64,000 nt of DNA from an uncultured Eggerthellaceae bacterium (GTDB lineage Bacteria > Actinomycetota > Coriobacteriia > Coriobacteriales > Eggerthellaceae): positions 206,725 through 270,724 of the forward strand of contig CAKTTY010000002.1 in NCBI GenBank assembly GCA_934617065.1, read 5' to 3'. Shown piece by piece: positions 26,891-36,138 of this stretch. The translations under genes were made by a program, and so were the position numbers. The notes under the pieces were generated by a model that was not told where the DNA came from, did not search any database, and was given only the letters and a program-made list of their open reading frames with translations. Positions within the stretch are counted from its first letter, which is position 1; every line of letters begins with the position of its first letter.

Positions 26891-28144
26891 TTGACTGATG
26901 AGGAGTACATGCAGCGAGCTTTGGAGCTTGCTATGCGCGGTGCCGGATGGGTCAATCCCAATCCTCTTGTTGGAGCGGTTGTGGTGCGCGATGGTCGAAT
27001 TATCGGCGAAGGCTGGCATCCCGCTTTCGGCGAACTTCATGCGGAGCGCCAGGCTCTTGCCGATTGTCGTCAACGAGGTGAAGCCACCGAAGGTGCAACT
27101 ATCTACGTAACGCTCGAGCCTTGTTGCCATACCGGCAAAACGCCCCCGTGCACCGAGGCGCTGATAGAAGCGGGCATTGCCCGAGTGGTTATGGGTGCCC
27201 CCGATCCCAACCCCAAGGTTGATGGCGGCGGCGTTGCTCAGCTCCAGGCGGCGGGCATCGAAGTTGTCCAGGGCGTTTTGGTTAAGGAATGCCAAGAAAT
27301 CAACCGAGCGTTTTTCCATTACATCGAAACGGGAAAACCCTATGTCATCCTGAAGTATGCGATGACGCTCGATGGCAAGATCGCCACAAGGAGCGGCAAA
27401 TCGAAGTGGATTACGGGCGAGGAGGCTCGCAAGCGCGTTCATGCCGATCGTCAACGCTATGCCGCTATCATGGTGGGCGTCAACACCGTCATCAAGGACG
27501 ACCCATTGCTTACCTGCCGATTGGACAGCTTTGAATCTTCCGATGCAGAAGAGCTGCAAGTGGTTGATGAGTCCGATTTTGAGGATCTGCTTGAAAGGGA
27601 GATGGCGGAAGACGAGGCTGCTTTTGAGGCCGATCTAGAGGGTTGCGCTGACTCTACTCTGCGTGGATTCGGCACCTTTAAGCCCCGTTGCTCGAACCCT
27701 ATTCGCATCATTTGCGACACGCACTTGCGTACGCCGCTTGATTCTCAGGTAGTGAGGACGGCTGCGGAGATCCCCACGTACATAGCAACTTGCGAACGCG
27801 ATCTGGAAAAGCACTTGCCGTATCGCGAGCGGGAGTGCGACGTCATCGTGGTTCCCGAGGCGGCGGGTCATGTGGACATCGAGATCCTGATGGAAAAGCT
27901 CGGAGAGCTTGGTATCGATAGCGTGGTTGTCGAAGGTGGTGCAGAAATCAATTGGTCGGTTTTGGCCTATGAGGTGGTTTCTTGCGTGCAGGCCTACGTT
28001 GCCCCGAAGATCTTCGGTGGTGCAGCAGCGCCGAGCCCGGTAGGGGGATTTGGCGTCGAGGCTCCCAAGTACGCCATCGAGCTGTCTAGCCCGAAGGTGA
28101 CCCAGCTCGGTCAAGACCTGCTCATTGAATGCGAGGTGAAGTAA
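26891..28144 (+). CDS. ribD: RibD: bifunctional riboflavin deaminase/reductase (TTG start)
   Basis: Deaminates and then reduces the first pyrimidine intermediates of riboflavin synthesis. The start TTG at 26891 lies 9 nt after AAAGGAGG and gives M-T-D-E-E-Y-M-Q-R-A-L; an upstream ATG overlaps the riboswitch terminator and is rejected. Zinc deaminase site: His50 and Glu52 (H-A-E), then P-C-C and C87. The reductase domain starts near 150. At 417 aa it is about 50 longer than usual, because an acidic, low-complexity insert (about 211-265) interrupts the reductase domain after D-D-P-L-L-T-C-R. It abuts ribE. Confidence 0.95.
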   Translation: MTDEEYMQRALELAMRGAGWVNPNPLVGAVVVRDGRIIGEGWHPAFGELHAERQALADCRQRGEATEGATIYVTLEPCCHTGKTPPCTEALIEAGIARVVMGAPDPNPKVDGGGVAQLQAAGIEVVQGVLVKECQEINRAFFHYIETGKPYVILKYAMTLDGKIATRSGKSKWITGEEARKRVHADRQRYAAIMVGVNTVIKDDPLLTCRLDSFESSDAEELQVVDESDFEDLLEREMAEDEAAFEADLEGCADSTLRGFGTFKPRCSNPIRIICDTHLRTPLDSQVVRTAAEIPTYIATCERDLEKHLPYRERECDVIVVPEAAGHVDIEILMEKLGELGIDSVVVEGGAEINWSVLAYEVVSCVQAYVAPKIFGGAAAPSPVGGFGVEAPKYAIELSSPKVTQLGQDLLIECEVK

Positions 28145-28864
28145 ATGTTCACTGGCATTGTAGAAGAAGTCGGCAAAGTGGCTTCCATTCGCAAAGGAGC
28201 CCATTCCTGTGTGCTTACCGTTGCAGCTTCGAAGGTGCTTGAGGATGTTCATCTGGGTGACAGCATTGCGACGAATGGGGTTTGCCTTACCGTGACCGAT
28301 TTTACGCGTAGCGGCTTTTCAGCTGATGTCATGCATGAAACCCTGAACCGTTCGTCTTTAGGTGCGCTGCGCCCGGGAAGCCCCGTGAACCTGGAACGCG
28401 CCATGCTCGCTGGTGGACGTTTCGGCGGTCACATTGTTTCAGGTCATATCGACGGTGTGGGTACCGTGAAAAGCATCGACGAGGATGACAATGCTGTGTG
28501 GTATCGCATTGGATGCGACGCTTCCATTCTGCGCTTTATTGTCGAAAAAGGCTCTATAGCCATAGATGGCATCAGTCTCACCGTCGCAAAAGTCGACTCT
28601 GAAAGCTTCAGCGTTTCCATCATTCCGCACACACGTGCACAGACCAATTTGGTCACCAAGCATGTGGGCGATGTGGTGAACCTCGAAAACGACTGTGTCG
28701 GCAAATACGTTGAACGCCTTCTGGCTTGTTCTCCGGAGCTTGCAGAGGAAACGGTCCGTCAATCTGCTTCGGTCGTAAGCCCCTATGTCGAGAAGGCAAA
28801 TGGGGCGGTATCGCAGAAGCAGGGCGGTATCACGAAAGAATTTTTGCTGAGCAATGGCTTTTAG
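28145..28864 (+). CDS. ribE: Riboflavin synthase, alpha subunit
   Basis: Dismutates two 6,7-dimethyl-8-ribityllumazine molecules to riboflavin and the pyrimidine precursor. Two lumazine-binding repeats are visible, starting M-F-T-G-I-V-E-E and near G-G-H-I-V-S-G-H-I-D-G. At 239 aa it is slightly longer than the common 200-220, with a hydrophilic stretch before the conserved end (I-T-K-E-F-L-L-S-N-G-F). Its ATG directly follows the ribD TAA. Confidence 0.95.
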   Translation: MFTGIVEEVGKVASIRKGAHSCVLTVAASKVLEDVHLGDSIATNGVCLTVTDFTRSGFSADVMHETLNRSSLGALRPGSPVNLERAMLAGGRFGGHIVSGHIDGVGTVKSIDEDDNAVWYRIGCDASILRFIVEKGSIAIDGISLTVAKVDSESFSVSIIPHTRAQTNLVTKHVGDVVNLENDCVGKYVERLLACSPELAEETVRQSASVVSPYVEKANGAVSQKQGGITKEFLLSNGF

Positions 28865-28935
28865 CGGCTTGGCTCCTATAACAAAACAGGAAAAGCGCTT
28901 CCCCATTTAGGTGTGGGAGGCATGAGAGGATAGTA

Positions 28936-30144
28936 ATGTTCCAGTTCAGTACCATTGAAGAGGCTTTGGAGGATCTTCGCCAGGGAAAGGTGATCTTGTG
29001 CACCGATGATCCCGATCGCGAAAACGAGGGCGACTTCATCTGCGCCGCAGAATTCGCTACAACCGAAAACGTGAACTTCATGGCGAAATATGCAAAGGGC
29101 CTGATCTGTATGCCCATGAGCATCGATCTGTGCCGTAAGCTTATGTTCCCTCAGATGGTAACCACCAATACCGACAATCACGAAACGGCCTTTACTGTTT
29201 CGATCGATCACGTTGACACTACGACCGGCATTTCCGCCGAGGAGCGTGGCTACACGGCCCGAAAGTGCGTTGATGAGAATGCTCGTCCTGAGGATTTCCG
29301 CCGTCCTGGCCATATGTTCCCGCTGATGGCAAAGCCCAACGGCGTTCTTGAGCGCAACGGCCACACTGAGGCAACGGTAGACCTGATGCGTCTTGCCGGC
29401 TTGAAAGAGTGCGGCTTGTGCTGCGAGATCATGCGTGATGACGGCACGATGATGCGCACCCCCGAGCTTATCGAGCTCGCCGAGAAGTGGGATTTGAAGT
29501 TCATCTCGATTAAGGCTCTTCAGGATTACCGCAAGAAGCACGACAAGCTTGTAGAGCGTGTGGCCGACACCAAGATGCCCACCAAGTATGGCGACTTCCG
29601 TGCTTACGCTTACATCAACAAGCTCAATGGCGAGCACCATGTTGCCCTGGTTAAAGGCGATATCGCCGATGGGGAAGATCTGCTGGTTCGCGTTCACTCG
29701 GAATGCCTTACTGGCGATGCATTCGGTTCTTTGCGTTGCGATTGCGGTGATCAGTTCGCTTCCGCTATGCGCGCGGTTAACGAAGAGGGCCGCGGCGTGG
29801 TTCTGTATATGCGCCAGGAAGGTCGTGGCATCGGCCTGGTAAACAAGCTTCGCGCTTACGAGCTGCAAGATAAGGGCATGGATACGCTTGAAGCAAATCT
29901 TGCACTGGGCTTCAAGGGAGATGAGCGCGAGTACTTCATCGGAGCACAGATCCTGCGCGATCTGGGCGTGAAGACCATGCGCCTTCTGACCAATAACCCC
30001 GATAAGGTCTATCAGCTTTCTGAGTTTGGCCTTGAAATCACCGATCGCGTGCCGATTCAGATGCCCGCAACCGACCATGATCGCTTCTATCTGAAGACGA
30101 AGAAGGAAAAGATGGGCCATATCCTTGAATCTGTCGAGGAATAA
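28936..30144 (+). CDS. ribBA: RibBA: DHBP synthase / GTP cyclohydrolase II
   Basis: Supplies both riboflavin precursors. Residues 1-205 are the 3,4-dihydroxy-2-butanone-4-phosphate synthase, with D-P-D-R-E-N-E-G-D near residue 27 and G-H-T-E-A near 150. Residues 206-402 are GTP cyclohydrolase II, with the zinc cysteines in [17 protein letters not shown]. The family length is about 400. Confidence 0.97.
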   Translation: MFQFSTIEEALEDLRQGKVILCTDDPDRENEGDFICAAEFATTENVNFMAKYAKGLICMPMSIDLCRKLMFPQMVTTNTDNHETAFTVSIDHVDTTTGISAEERGYTARKCVDENARPEDFRRPGHMFPLMAKPNGVLERNGHTEATVDLMRLAGLKECGLCCEIMRDDGTMMRTPELIELAEKWDLKFISIKALQDYRKKHDKLVERVADTKMPTKYGDFRAYAYINKLNGEHHVALVKGDIADGEDLLVRVHSECLTGDAFGSLRCDCGDQFASAMRAVNEEGRGVVLYMRQEGRGIGLVNKLRAYELQDKGMDTLEANLALGFKGDEREYFIGAQILRDLGVKTMRLLTNNPDKVYQLSEFGLEITDRVPIQMPATDHDRFYLKTKKEKMGHILESVEE

Positions 30145-30238
30145 CGGATCTAACTGCAGCAAATACGGGACTGCGTCCCGAAACGAATGGAATTAGCCCC
30201 AGGCACCAAAACGCTGGGGATAGCGAAAGGAAACGCAT

Positions 30239-30706
30239 ATGAACACTCTCGAAGGAAAGCTCGTATCTGAGGGCATCAAGGTTGGCATTGTGGCTGCTCG
30301 TTTCAACGAGTTCATCACCTCAAAGCTGATCGGTGGCGCAATGGATGGCTTGCTCCGTCATGACGTCAAGGACGAAGACGTGGATATCGCATGGGTTCCC
30401 GGCGCATTCGAGATTCCGCTGGTTGCCCAGAAGATGGCCGAATCGGGCAAGTACGATGCCGTTATCTGCCTGGGTGCAGTAATCCGCGGTGCAACGTCTC
30501 ACTACGATCTGGTCTGCAACGAGGCTGCCAAGGGTGTTGCTCAGGTTGGTTTGAAGACCGGTGTGCCCGTGCTCTTCGGCGTGGTAACCACCGACACCAT
30601 CGAGCAGGCAATCGAGCGTGCTGGCACGAAGGCTGGCAACAAGGGCTTCGATTGCGCAACGAGCGCCATTGAAATGGTGAACCTTATCAAGACGATCGAG
30701 GCATAA
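30239..30706 (+). CDS. ribH: 6,7-dimethyl-8-ribityllumazine synthase
   Basis: Condenses DHBP with the ribityl pyrimidine, forming icosahedral or pentameric assemblies. The 155-aa protein has V-A-A-R-F-N-E near residue 18, P-G-A-F-E-I-P near 51-57 and [19 protein letters not shown] precedes the ATG. It completes the rib operon, which lacks an identifiable gene for the dephosphorylation step. Confidence 0.97.
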   Translation: MNTLEGKLVSEGIKVGIVAARFNEFITSKLIGGAMDGLLRHDVKDEDVDIAWVPGAFEIPLVAQKMAESGKYDAVICLGAVIRGATSHYDLVCNEAAKGVAQVGLKTGVPVLFGVVTTDTIEQAIERAGTKAGNKGFDCATSAIEMVNLIKTIEA

Positions 30707-30718
30707 CGTCAAAACTGG

Positions 30719-30807
30719 TGCGACCCCACTCCGTTGTGTGGCCGCACCCATTTCTCGATATCAAAGAAATGGGTGCGGTTCACCGTTGGAGCTGGGGTCG
30801 TTTTTTT
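30719..30807 (+). terminator. Nested terminator after ribH
   Basis: An outer stem (cgacccca 30721-30728 with tggggtcg 30793-30800) followed by seven T encloses a separate perfect 14-bp hairpin (ccgcacccatttct / agaaatgggtgcgg, 30742-30778). The outer pairing makes the terminator; the inner hairpin may protect the mRNA. Confidence 0.85.
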
Positions 30808-30873
30808 GTTTAGAAACACGGCAACAAGTATTCTGTATTAATAGTATTTCGCCGCTGCAACGAAGGAGCTGAT

Positions 30874-32550
30874 ATGTCTTTGTTGATTCGTCCTCTTCCT
30901 ATGGGGAAGGCAAGATTGCGTAATCGCTTGGTAATGCCCCCGATGGCTACCGAGAAATCGGAGGGGCAGGGCAAGGTGAGCGATGCTCTGTGCGAGTGTT
31001 ACGACGAAAAGACGAAGGGCGGCTATTTCGGTTTGGTGGTCGCTGAGCACAGCTACATTTGCAAGGAAGGCCAGGCGAGCAAAGGGCAGGTTTCCTTTTC
31101 CTCGGACGATGATGTTCCTGGTCTGAAAAGGCTTGTTGAGGTTATCCATCGTAATGGCTGTAAGGTGGTAGCGCAGATCAACCATGCTGGTGGTAAGTCA
31201 ATTTCCGCCCTAGGTGGCGAGTCTTTGACCGCGCCTGCCCCAAGCGCAATGCCCTACACCACAACAAGAGGGGAAGCGGTGCAGGCGCATTCTATGACCC
31301 AACAGGAAATTGACCAGGTTGTTGCCGATTTTGCGTCTGCGGCGCGTCGTGCCAAAGAGGCTGGTTTCGATGGCGTTGAGATCCATTCGGCGCATGGGTA
31401 TCTTCTGAGTCAGTTCTATTCCCCGATAACCAATAAGCGCACCGACGACTATTCGGGCGCAAGCATAGCGGGCCGAACTCGCTTGCATTGTCGGGTCATT
31501 GAAGCGGTCCGTAGCGAGGTGGGACCCGATTATCTGTTGGCGCTTCGCCTGGGTGCCTGCGACTATGAAGAGGGCGGAGCAACAAGAGAAGATGCTGTTG
31601 CGGCATGCAAGATATTCGAAGAAGCGGGAGTAGACCTACTGGATATTTCGGGTGGCTTATGTGGTTACCGCGGTGACGGCTCTAAGGCCGAAGGCTATTT
31701 CGGCGAAGATTCGGCTGCTGTTCGCGCAGCGGTAACGGTCCCTGTAATTGTGACCGGTGGCGTGAGGACCCTAGAAGGCGCCGAACGCATACTGGAGAGG
31801 GGCCAAGCCGATTTAGTGGGCGTGGGTCGCGCTGTTCTGAAAGATTCCCTATGGGCAAAAAATGCTATTGAGCTTGCGGGTGGTACCAGCGTTAAGGGAA
31901 CAGTGTTCTTCGATTTCGATGGGACCCTTCATGACAGTATGGCGATCTATGGTCCTGCATTTCGCAAAGCATATGCTTGGCTGGTTGCTGAAGGCCACAT
32001 GCCGCCGCAAGAATTTACCGATGAATGGATCAGCAAGTGGCTTGGCTGGACTACGGAAGCTATGTGGACCACGTTTGCTCCCAACCTTTCCGAAGTAATA
32101 TGGCGCCAGGCGGCGGAAATCGTGGGAAATGAAATGGATCGCCTTACCGAGGAAGGCAAGGCTCGATTGTTCCCGGGAGTACCCGAAATGCTCGATGAGC
32201 TCTGCTCGGATGGTTACGAACTCGCATTTATCAGCAATTGCCGCACCCGCTATTGCGAGGTGCATCGTGCGATGTTTGGCTTGGATGCTTGGTTTGACGC
32301 CTATTATTGCGCTGAAGATTTTGGCGAAATGCCGAAATGGCAGATATATCAGCAGGTAGCGGAGCGTCATGCCGTCCCTCGTGTGATGGTAGGGGACCGC
32401 TTCCACGATGGGGAAGTGGCAACAAAGGCGAACATTCCCTTCATCGGTTGCACGTATGGTTTTGGTGCCGATGAAGAGCTGGAAATGGCGAAGGCATGCG
32501 TTTCGGCACCTGAGGAAATTCCCGGTGCCGTTCAGGAGGTCCTTTCATGA
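30874..32550 (+). CDS. Fusion: old-yellow-enzyme FMN oxidoreductase + HAD hydrolase
   Basis: A 558-aa two-domain protein in one uninterrupted frame. Residues 1-335 are an NADH:flavin-oxidoreductase TIM barrel: Q-I-N-H-A-G-G near 101, the His pair of H-S-A-H at 171-174, and Y-S-P-I-T-N-K-R-T-D-D-Y. Residues 343-558 are a HAD phosphatase: nucleophile Asp347 and acid Asp349 in F-D-F-D-G-T-L, F-I-S-N-C, and V-G-D-R-F-H-D-G. Activities on an enoate/enone and a phosphate ester are predicted; natural substrates are unknown. It lies after the rib operon but behind that operon's terminator. The stop overlaps the next gene (ATGA). Confidence 0.88.
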   Translation: MSLLIRPLPMGKARLRNRLVMPPMATEKSEGQGKVSDALCECYDEKTKGGYFGLVVAEHSYICKEGQASKGQVSFSSDDDVPGLKRLVEVIHRNGCKVVAQINHAGGKSISALGGESLTAPAPSAMPYTTTRGEAVQAHSMTQQEIDQVVADFASAARRAKEAGFDGVEIHSAHGYLLSQFYSPITNKRTDDYSGASIAGRTRLHCRVIEAVRSEVGPDYLLALRLGACDYEEGGATREDAVAACKIFEEAGVDLLDISGGLCGYRGDGSKAEGYFGEDSAAVRAAVTVPVIVTGGVRTLEGAERILERGQADLVGVGRAVLKDSLWAKNAIELAGGTSVKGTVFFDFDGTLHDSMAIYGPAFRKAYAWLVAEGHMPPQEFTDEWISKWLGWTTEAMWTTFAPNLSEVIWRQAAEIVGNEMDRLTEEGKARLFPGVPEMLDELCSDGYELAFISNCRTRYCEVHRAMFGLDAWFDAYYCAEDFGEMPKWQIYQQVAERHAVPRVMVGDRFHDGEVATKANIPFIGCTYGFGADEELEMAKACVSAPEEIPGAVQEVLS

Positions 32551-33431
32551 AATACTGCATTCACTGTGGGGCGGAACTGGAAGACGAAGACAGATTTTGC
32601 GTACATTGCGGCTTGGCTCAAACTCCCGCCTCTGGGCCTACTTGCCAGCAGGAGCCTGCTGATCAAGCGCCCGCCTCGTCGGCTCAGGCGGCGGTATCTG
32701 CTCCCGCTGTGGCAAACAGGAAGCCGGTCAACAAAGCGGTGGTTGTTCTTTCTGTGGTCCTGGGCGTTGCGTTGGCGGTTATTGTTTGTTTGGTATTGGT
32801 TATGCGTCCCGCTTCGAATGAGACGGAAGCTCCCTCCTCCAATGTCGCCTCGCAGCAGACCGACGATTCCGACAGCAACGCATCTTCTCATGACTCTGCG
32901 GGCTCCGACTCCTCTGCTGCCCATAAGAAGGAGAGCTCTTCGACGCAGACCGAAGTTTCGGTTCGTGCATTGTCGGATTTCTCCGGGAATATGGGTGCGT
33001 GCCTCTTGAGCAGCTATTCTGCCTCTTCTGTTCTTCCCGCAAGCGAATACGGTACGTACGTTGCAAGCAACTTAAGCGATGGAGATTGGAGCACCGCCTG
33101 GGTTGAGGGCTCGTCCGGATCGGGGGCCGGTCAAAGTGTAACGATGTCTCGCGCTTCTGGTAGCAAGGCATCGGTAAGCTGTTTGGAACTGGTGGCTGGT
33201 TACGGTAAATCAACCGACATCTATTACAAGAATGCACGCCCGAAGCAGGTTTCTTTGATTGCCGATTCGGGTGAGGTGGTAGCGCAGGTAACGCTTGCCG
33301 ACTCATATCGAGTGGTTCAATCGATTAGCTTCCCGGCGGTGAGCACCTCTTCGATCACCCTGAGGATCGATTCGGTGTACGAAGGCAATAAGTACGACGA
33401 TTGTGCAATTTCAGAAATGAGATGTTTCTAG
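32547..33431 (+). CDS. Zinc-ribbon, single-TM protein with NADase-type glycan-binding-like domain
   Basis: A 294-aa membrane protein. Residues 4-21 form a zinc ribbon (C-I-H-C and C-V-H-C). A transmembrane helix spans about 64-86, then comes a Ser-rich, acidic linker (about 88-140). The C-terminal beta-sandwich (about 160-294) has the pattern D-G-D-W-S-T-A-W-V-E-G, Y-Y-K-N-A-R-P-K and Y-D-D-C-A-I-S-E-M of discoidin-like domains annotated as NADase-type glycan-binding. The ribbon would be cytoplasmic and the sandwich outside. The ATG overlaps the OYE-HAD stop by 4 nt, so the two are translationally coupled. Function unknown. Confidence 0.8.
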   Translation: MKYCIHCGAELEDEDRFCVHCGLAQTPASGPTCQQEPADQAPASSAQAAVSAPAVANRKPVNKAVVVLSVVLGVALAVIVCLVLVMRPASNETEAPSSNVASQQTDDSDSNASSHDSAGSDSSAAHKKESSSTQTEVSVRALSDFSGNMGACLLSSYSASSVLPASEYGTYVASNLSDGDWSTAWVEGSSGSGAGQSVTMSRASGSKASVSCLELVAGYGKSTDIYYKNARPKQVSLIADSGEVVAQVTLADSYRVVQSISFPAVSTSSITLRIDSVYEGNKYDDCAISEMRCF

Positions 33432-33505
33432 CGGGGGAGGAAGTTGCCGTTCACTCCCAATACGATGCGGAGCTTTGCGTTTAAGTCCTAATAGTTCGAC
33501 TTCTT

Positions 33506-33534
33506 TTGCGAGCGACGCAGGCAACATCTATACT
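33506..33534 (+). promoter_or_regulatory. Promoter of the aminotransferase gene
   Basis: TTGCGA at 33506-33511 and TATACT at 33529-33534 are 17 bp apart, almost identical to the rplB promoter. Predicted start is near 33541, about 60 nt before the coding region. Confidence 0.8.
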
Positions 33535-33602
33535 AAAAAGGATTGGTAGACCTTGCGGGTGCAAGACGCATTCGCTTTGTAAGGCAGATGGAAGGAAGCA
33601 TG

Positions 33603-34892
33603 ATGCCCACTTACGCGGAACTGGGGAAGGAAGAGCTCACTACGCTCAAAACCGCACTCACCGAAGAATACGAAACCTATAAAGCTCAGGGGTTGTCCCT
33701 GAACATGGCGCGCGGTAAGCCGGGCTCCGACCAGCTCGATTTGAGCATGCCCATGTTGGACATCCTGCCTTCTTCCAATGATTGCAAGGCCGAAAACGGT
33801 ACCGATATTCGCAACTACGGTGTAGTTGATGGTCTGCCGGAGGCCAAGAAGCTCATGGCTTCCATGCTCGATGACGAAGCGGAGAACACCATCGTTTTCG
33901 GCAATTCCAGCCTGAACATTATGTACGACACCATCATGCGTTGCTGGGTGTTTGGCACGCTTGGCGCTACTCCCTGGAGCCAGCTGGACAAGGTAAAGTT
34001 CGTTTGTCCCGTTCCTGGTTACGACCGTCACTTTGGTGTTACCGAGGCGTTTGGCATTGAGATGGTTACCGTTCCCATGACCGACGAAGGCCCCGATATG
34101 GACGCCGTTGAGGAACTGGTTGCCAACGATTCGGCATTCAAGGGCATTTGGTGCGTTCCCAAGTACTCCAATCCTGGCGGCGTTACCTATTCCGATGAGG
34201 TAGTGCGTCGACTTGCTTCCATGAAATGCGCTGCTGAAGATTTCCGTATTTTCTGGGATAACGCCTATACCGTGCATCATCTTTATGACGATGTGGCACA
34301 GCAGGATCAGCTTCTCGATATTGCCAAGGCCTGCACCGAGGCTGGCAATCCCAACCGTTACTTCAAATTTGCTTCCACTTCCAAGGTAACGTTCCCCGGT
34401 GCAGGCGTTGCCGCTATGGCTGCAAGCCCGGAAAACGTTGCTGAAATCAAGAAGCGCATGGGCGTTCAGACCATCGGCCACGACAAGCTGAATCAGATGC
34501 GCCACGTTCGTTTCCTCAAGGATGCTGACGGCATCGCTGCCCACATGGCAAAGCACGCTTCCATCATCCGCCCGAAGTTCGAGCTGGTTCTGAAGATGCT
34601 GGAAGAAGGCTTGGCTGGCACGGGTTGTGGTTCTTGGAGCAATCCTCGCGGAGGTTACTTCGTTTCGTTCGATGCTCCTGAAGGAACCGCAAAGCACATT
34701 GTTGCTATGGCTAAGGAAGCTGGCGTTACCATGACGGGCGCCGGCGCTACCTATCCCTACAAGAACGATCCCAGGGATTCCAACATCCGTATCGCTCCTA
34801 CTCTTCCTCCGCTGGAAGAGCTCGAGTCGGCACTGAAGGTATTTGTTTGTTGCGTTAAGCTTGCTTCCGTGGAAAAGCTCCTCGAGGCATAA
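33603..34892 (+). CDS. Class I/II PLP aminotransferase (aspartate-type, MocR-like fold)
   Basis: PLP enzyme predicted to transaminate an amino acid, most likely aspartate, by similarity to the family of standalone aminotransferases described as MocR-related. The length is 429 aa from ATG 33603, which has the better spacing to GAAGGAA; ATG at 33600 is equally in frame. N-x-x-R-G-K-P-G near residue 34, W-C-V-P-K-Y-S-N-P-G-G, W-D-N-A-Y and the Schiff-base lysine in S-T-S-K-V-T-F-P-G-A-G are visible. It is monocistronic between its promoter and terminator. Confidence 0.88.
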   Translation: MPTYAELGKEELTTLKTALTEEYETYKAQGLSLNMARGKPGSDQLDLSMPMLDILPSSNDCKAENGTDIRNYGVVDGLPEAKKLMASMLDDEAENTIVFGNSSLNIMYDTIMRCWVFGTLGATPWSQLDKVKFVCPVPGYDRHFGVTEAFGIEMVTVPMTDEGPDMDAVEELVANDSAFKGIWCVPKYSNPGGVTYSDEVVRRLASMKCAAEDFRIFWDNAYTVHHLYDDVAQQDQLLDIAKACTEAGNPNRYFKFASTSKVTFPGAGVAAMAASPENVAEIKKRMGVQTIGHDKLNQMRHVRFLKDADGIAAHMAKHASIIRPKFELVLKMLEEGLAGTGCGSWSNPRGGYFVSFDAPEGTAKHIVAMAKEAGVTMTGAGATYPYKNDPRDSNIRIAPTLPPLEELESALKVFVCCVKLASVEKLLEA

Positions 34893-34917
34893 GCGAAAAC
34901 ATAGCCAGCACTCATCA

Positions 34918-34947
34918 AGCGCGCTCCTGTTGGGGCGCGCTTTTTTT
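34918..34947 (+). terminator. Terminator after the aminotransferase
   Basis: The stem agcgcgctcc / ggggcgcgct (one T:G pair) is followed by seven T. Confidence 0.92.
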
Positions 34948-35047
34948 GCATTCTGGCGCGGCAAGTATCAGGTATTGAAGTTACAGGTTTCTGTGGGTTC
35001 TGCGGTTCGAGCAAGAGTAAGCTTAGAGAGAAAGAAAGAGGGCTGAA

Positions 35048-35941
35048 ATGAAAATCGATCGCAGCAAAGTCCAGCAGGCATTCTCCGATTACGTTGAGGC
35101 ATACGATTCCTGCAATCAGCGCATAGCATTGAAGATCGAGCACTCAAAACGGGTTGCCGGTTTATGCGAGCGGATTGCCGAGAGCAATGGTTTGAAACAG
35201 GACGATCTTGACCTGGCGTGGACGATTGGACTGCTGCACGATATGGGTCGATTCGAACAGCTGCGCCGTTGGGGCACGTTTTCGGATGCGCGTTCAACTA
35301 ATCATGCCAAATTGGGAGCAGAGGTGCTGTTTAGCCAACCTGCTGGGATGCCCCCATTCGAAGTTGTTCCCGAATCGTCTGGCGAGAGGGTTTCACGTCG
35401 AAATCCCGGCATAGCTCTTTTTGCTGGGCTCGCCCCTGGCAAGGTGCGCATGAGAGATTTTGTCGAGGGATCCAAGGAAGATCAGCTGATCCGTGCCGCG
35501 ATAGCTACTCATGGCGACTATCGCCTTCCCGACGATTTGCCTGATAGAACGCGGCGCTTCTGCAACATTGTGCGCGATGCCGACAAACTCGATATCCTTC
35601 ACACCATCAGCCTTAGTGATGCAGATACTATTCTGGGCGTTTCTCTCGACGCATTGCGCCAAAGCAGGCTTTCCTCCTCGGTGCTCGAGGCGTTTGCCGA
35701 GCGTCGTTGCGTAAAGCGTAATGATCGGGTTTTCCCTGCCGATTACGTTGTGGGTTTTCTTTGCTTCGCCTTTGAGCTTACCTATGCTGAGAGCCGTAAG
35801 ATTTTGGTGGAGCAAGGCGAAATCTTCGAAATTGCAAAGAAGCCCTTGAGGTTAGAAGAAGGCTTTTCCAACGAAAGAACCAAAGCGGAGTTCGAGCGTA
35901 TGGAAAACGAACTGCGTGTTTGGCTGAAGCGCAACTGCTAG
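35048..35941 (+). CDS. HD-domain metal-dependent phosphohydrolase
   Basis: A 297-aa HD-superfamily hydrolase. Putative metal ligands are His32, the His64-Asp65 pair in L-L-H-D-M-G-R-F-E, His in A-T-H-G-D-Y, and Asp in R-D-A-D-K-L-D. Members often act on nucleotides or cyclic dinucleotides; the substrate here is unknown. The last 24 codons plus stop are duplicated at 41866-41940, where only this fragment remains. This left copy is intact and presumably functional. Confidence 0.85.
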   Translation: MKIDRSKVQQAFSDYVEAYDSCNQRIALKIEHSKRVAGLCERIAESNGLKQDDLDLAWTIGLLHDMGRFEQLRRWGTFSDARSTNHAKLGAEVLFSQPAGMPPFEVVPESSGERVSRRNPGIALFAGLAPGKVRMRDFVEGSKEDQLIRAAIATHGDYRLPDDLPDRTRRFCNIVRDADKLDILHTISLSDADTILGVSLDALRQSRLSSSVLEAFAERRCVKRNDRVFPADYVVGFLCFAFELTYAESRKILVEQGEIFEIAKKPLRLEEGFSNERTKAEFERMENELRVWLKRNC

Positions 35942-35999
35942 GGTTCCGTTACCGAAAAAGCCGTCTCAGTACTTCGTTAACCCAATCGAATCATGCTTG
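35867..35999. repeat. Direct repeat, left copy (133 bp) flanking accessory island
   Basis: It covers the last 24 codons and stop of the HD gene plus 58 bp downstream. It matches 41866-41998 at 126 of 133 positions with no gaps; the two copies are exactly 5,999 bp apart. The three coding differences are synonymous and all seven differences are transitions. Homology ends sharply at 35999, after which the sequence is unrelated to that beyond the right copy. Confidence 0.97.
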
Positions 36000-36051
36000 A
36001 TAATGGGCTCTATGAACAATTGGCCGAGGTGTGCTTTGCGAAAATAGAGAT

Positions 36052-36092
36052 GCGCGCCGACTATCGGGATCAGGGGGGGATCGTCGGCGCGC
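36052..36092 (-). terminator. Probable terminator of the leftward CoA-transferase unit
   Basis: A perfect 10-bp GC stem (gcgcgccgac / gtcggcgcgc) lies 46 bp past the caiB-like stop. On the minus strand it is followed by ATCTCTATTTTCG, a weak U-rich tail. Confidence 0.65.
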
Positions 36093-36138
36093 TATAAAGG
36101 AGAGAATCGCAATTGAGTGCATTGCGAACGTAAGAGGG

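Noticed and set aside
28876..30162. 428-codon open frame opposite ribBA.
   Set aside because: Antisense shadow; the plus-strand ribBA motifs are complete.
33528..34964. 478-codon open frame opposite the aminotransferase gene.
   Set aside because: It is an antisense shadow of a codon-biased gene with no family resemblance; the plus-strand frame has complete PLP motifs, a promoter and an SD.
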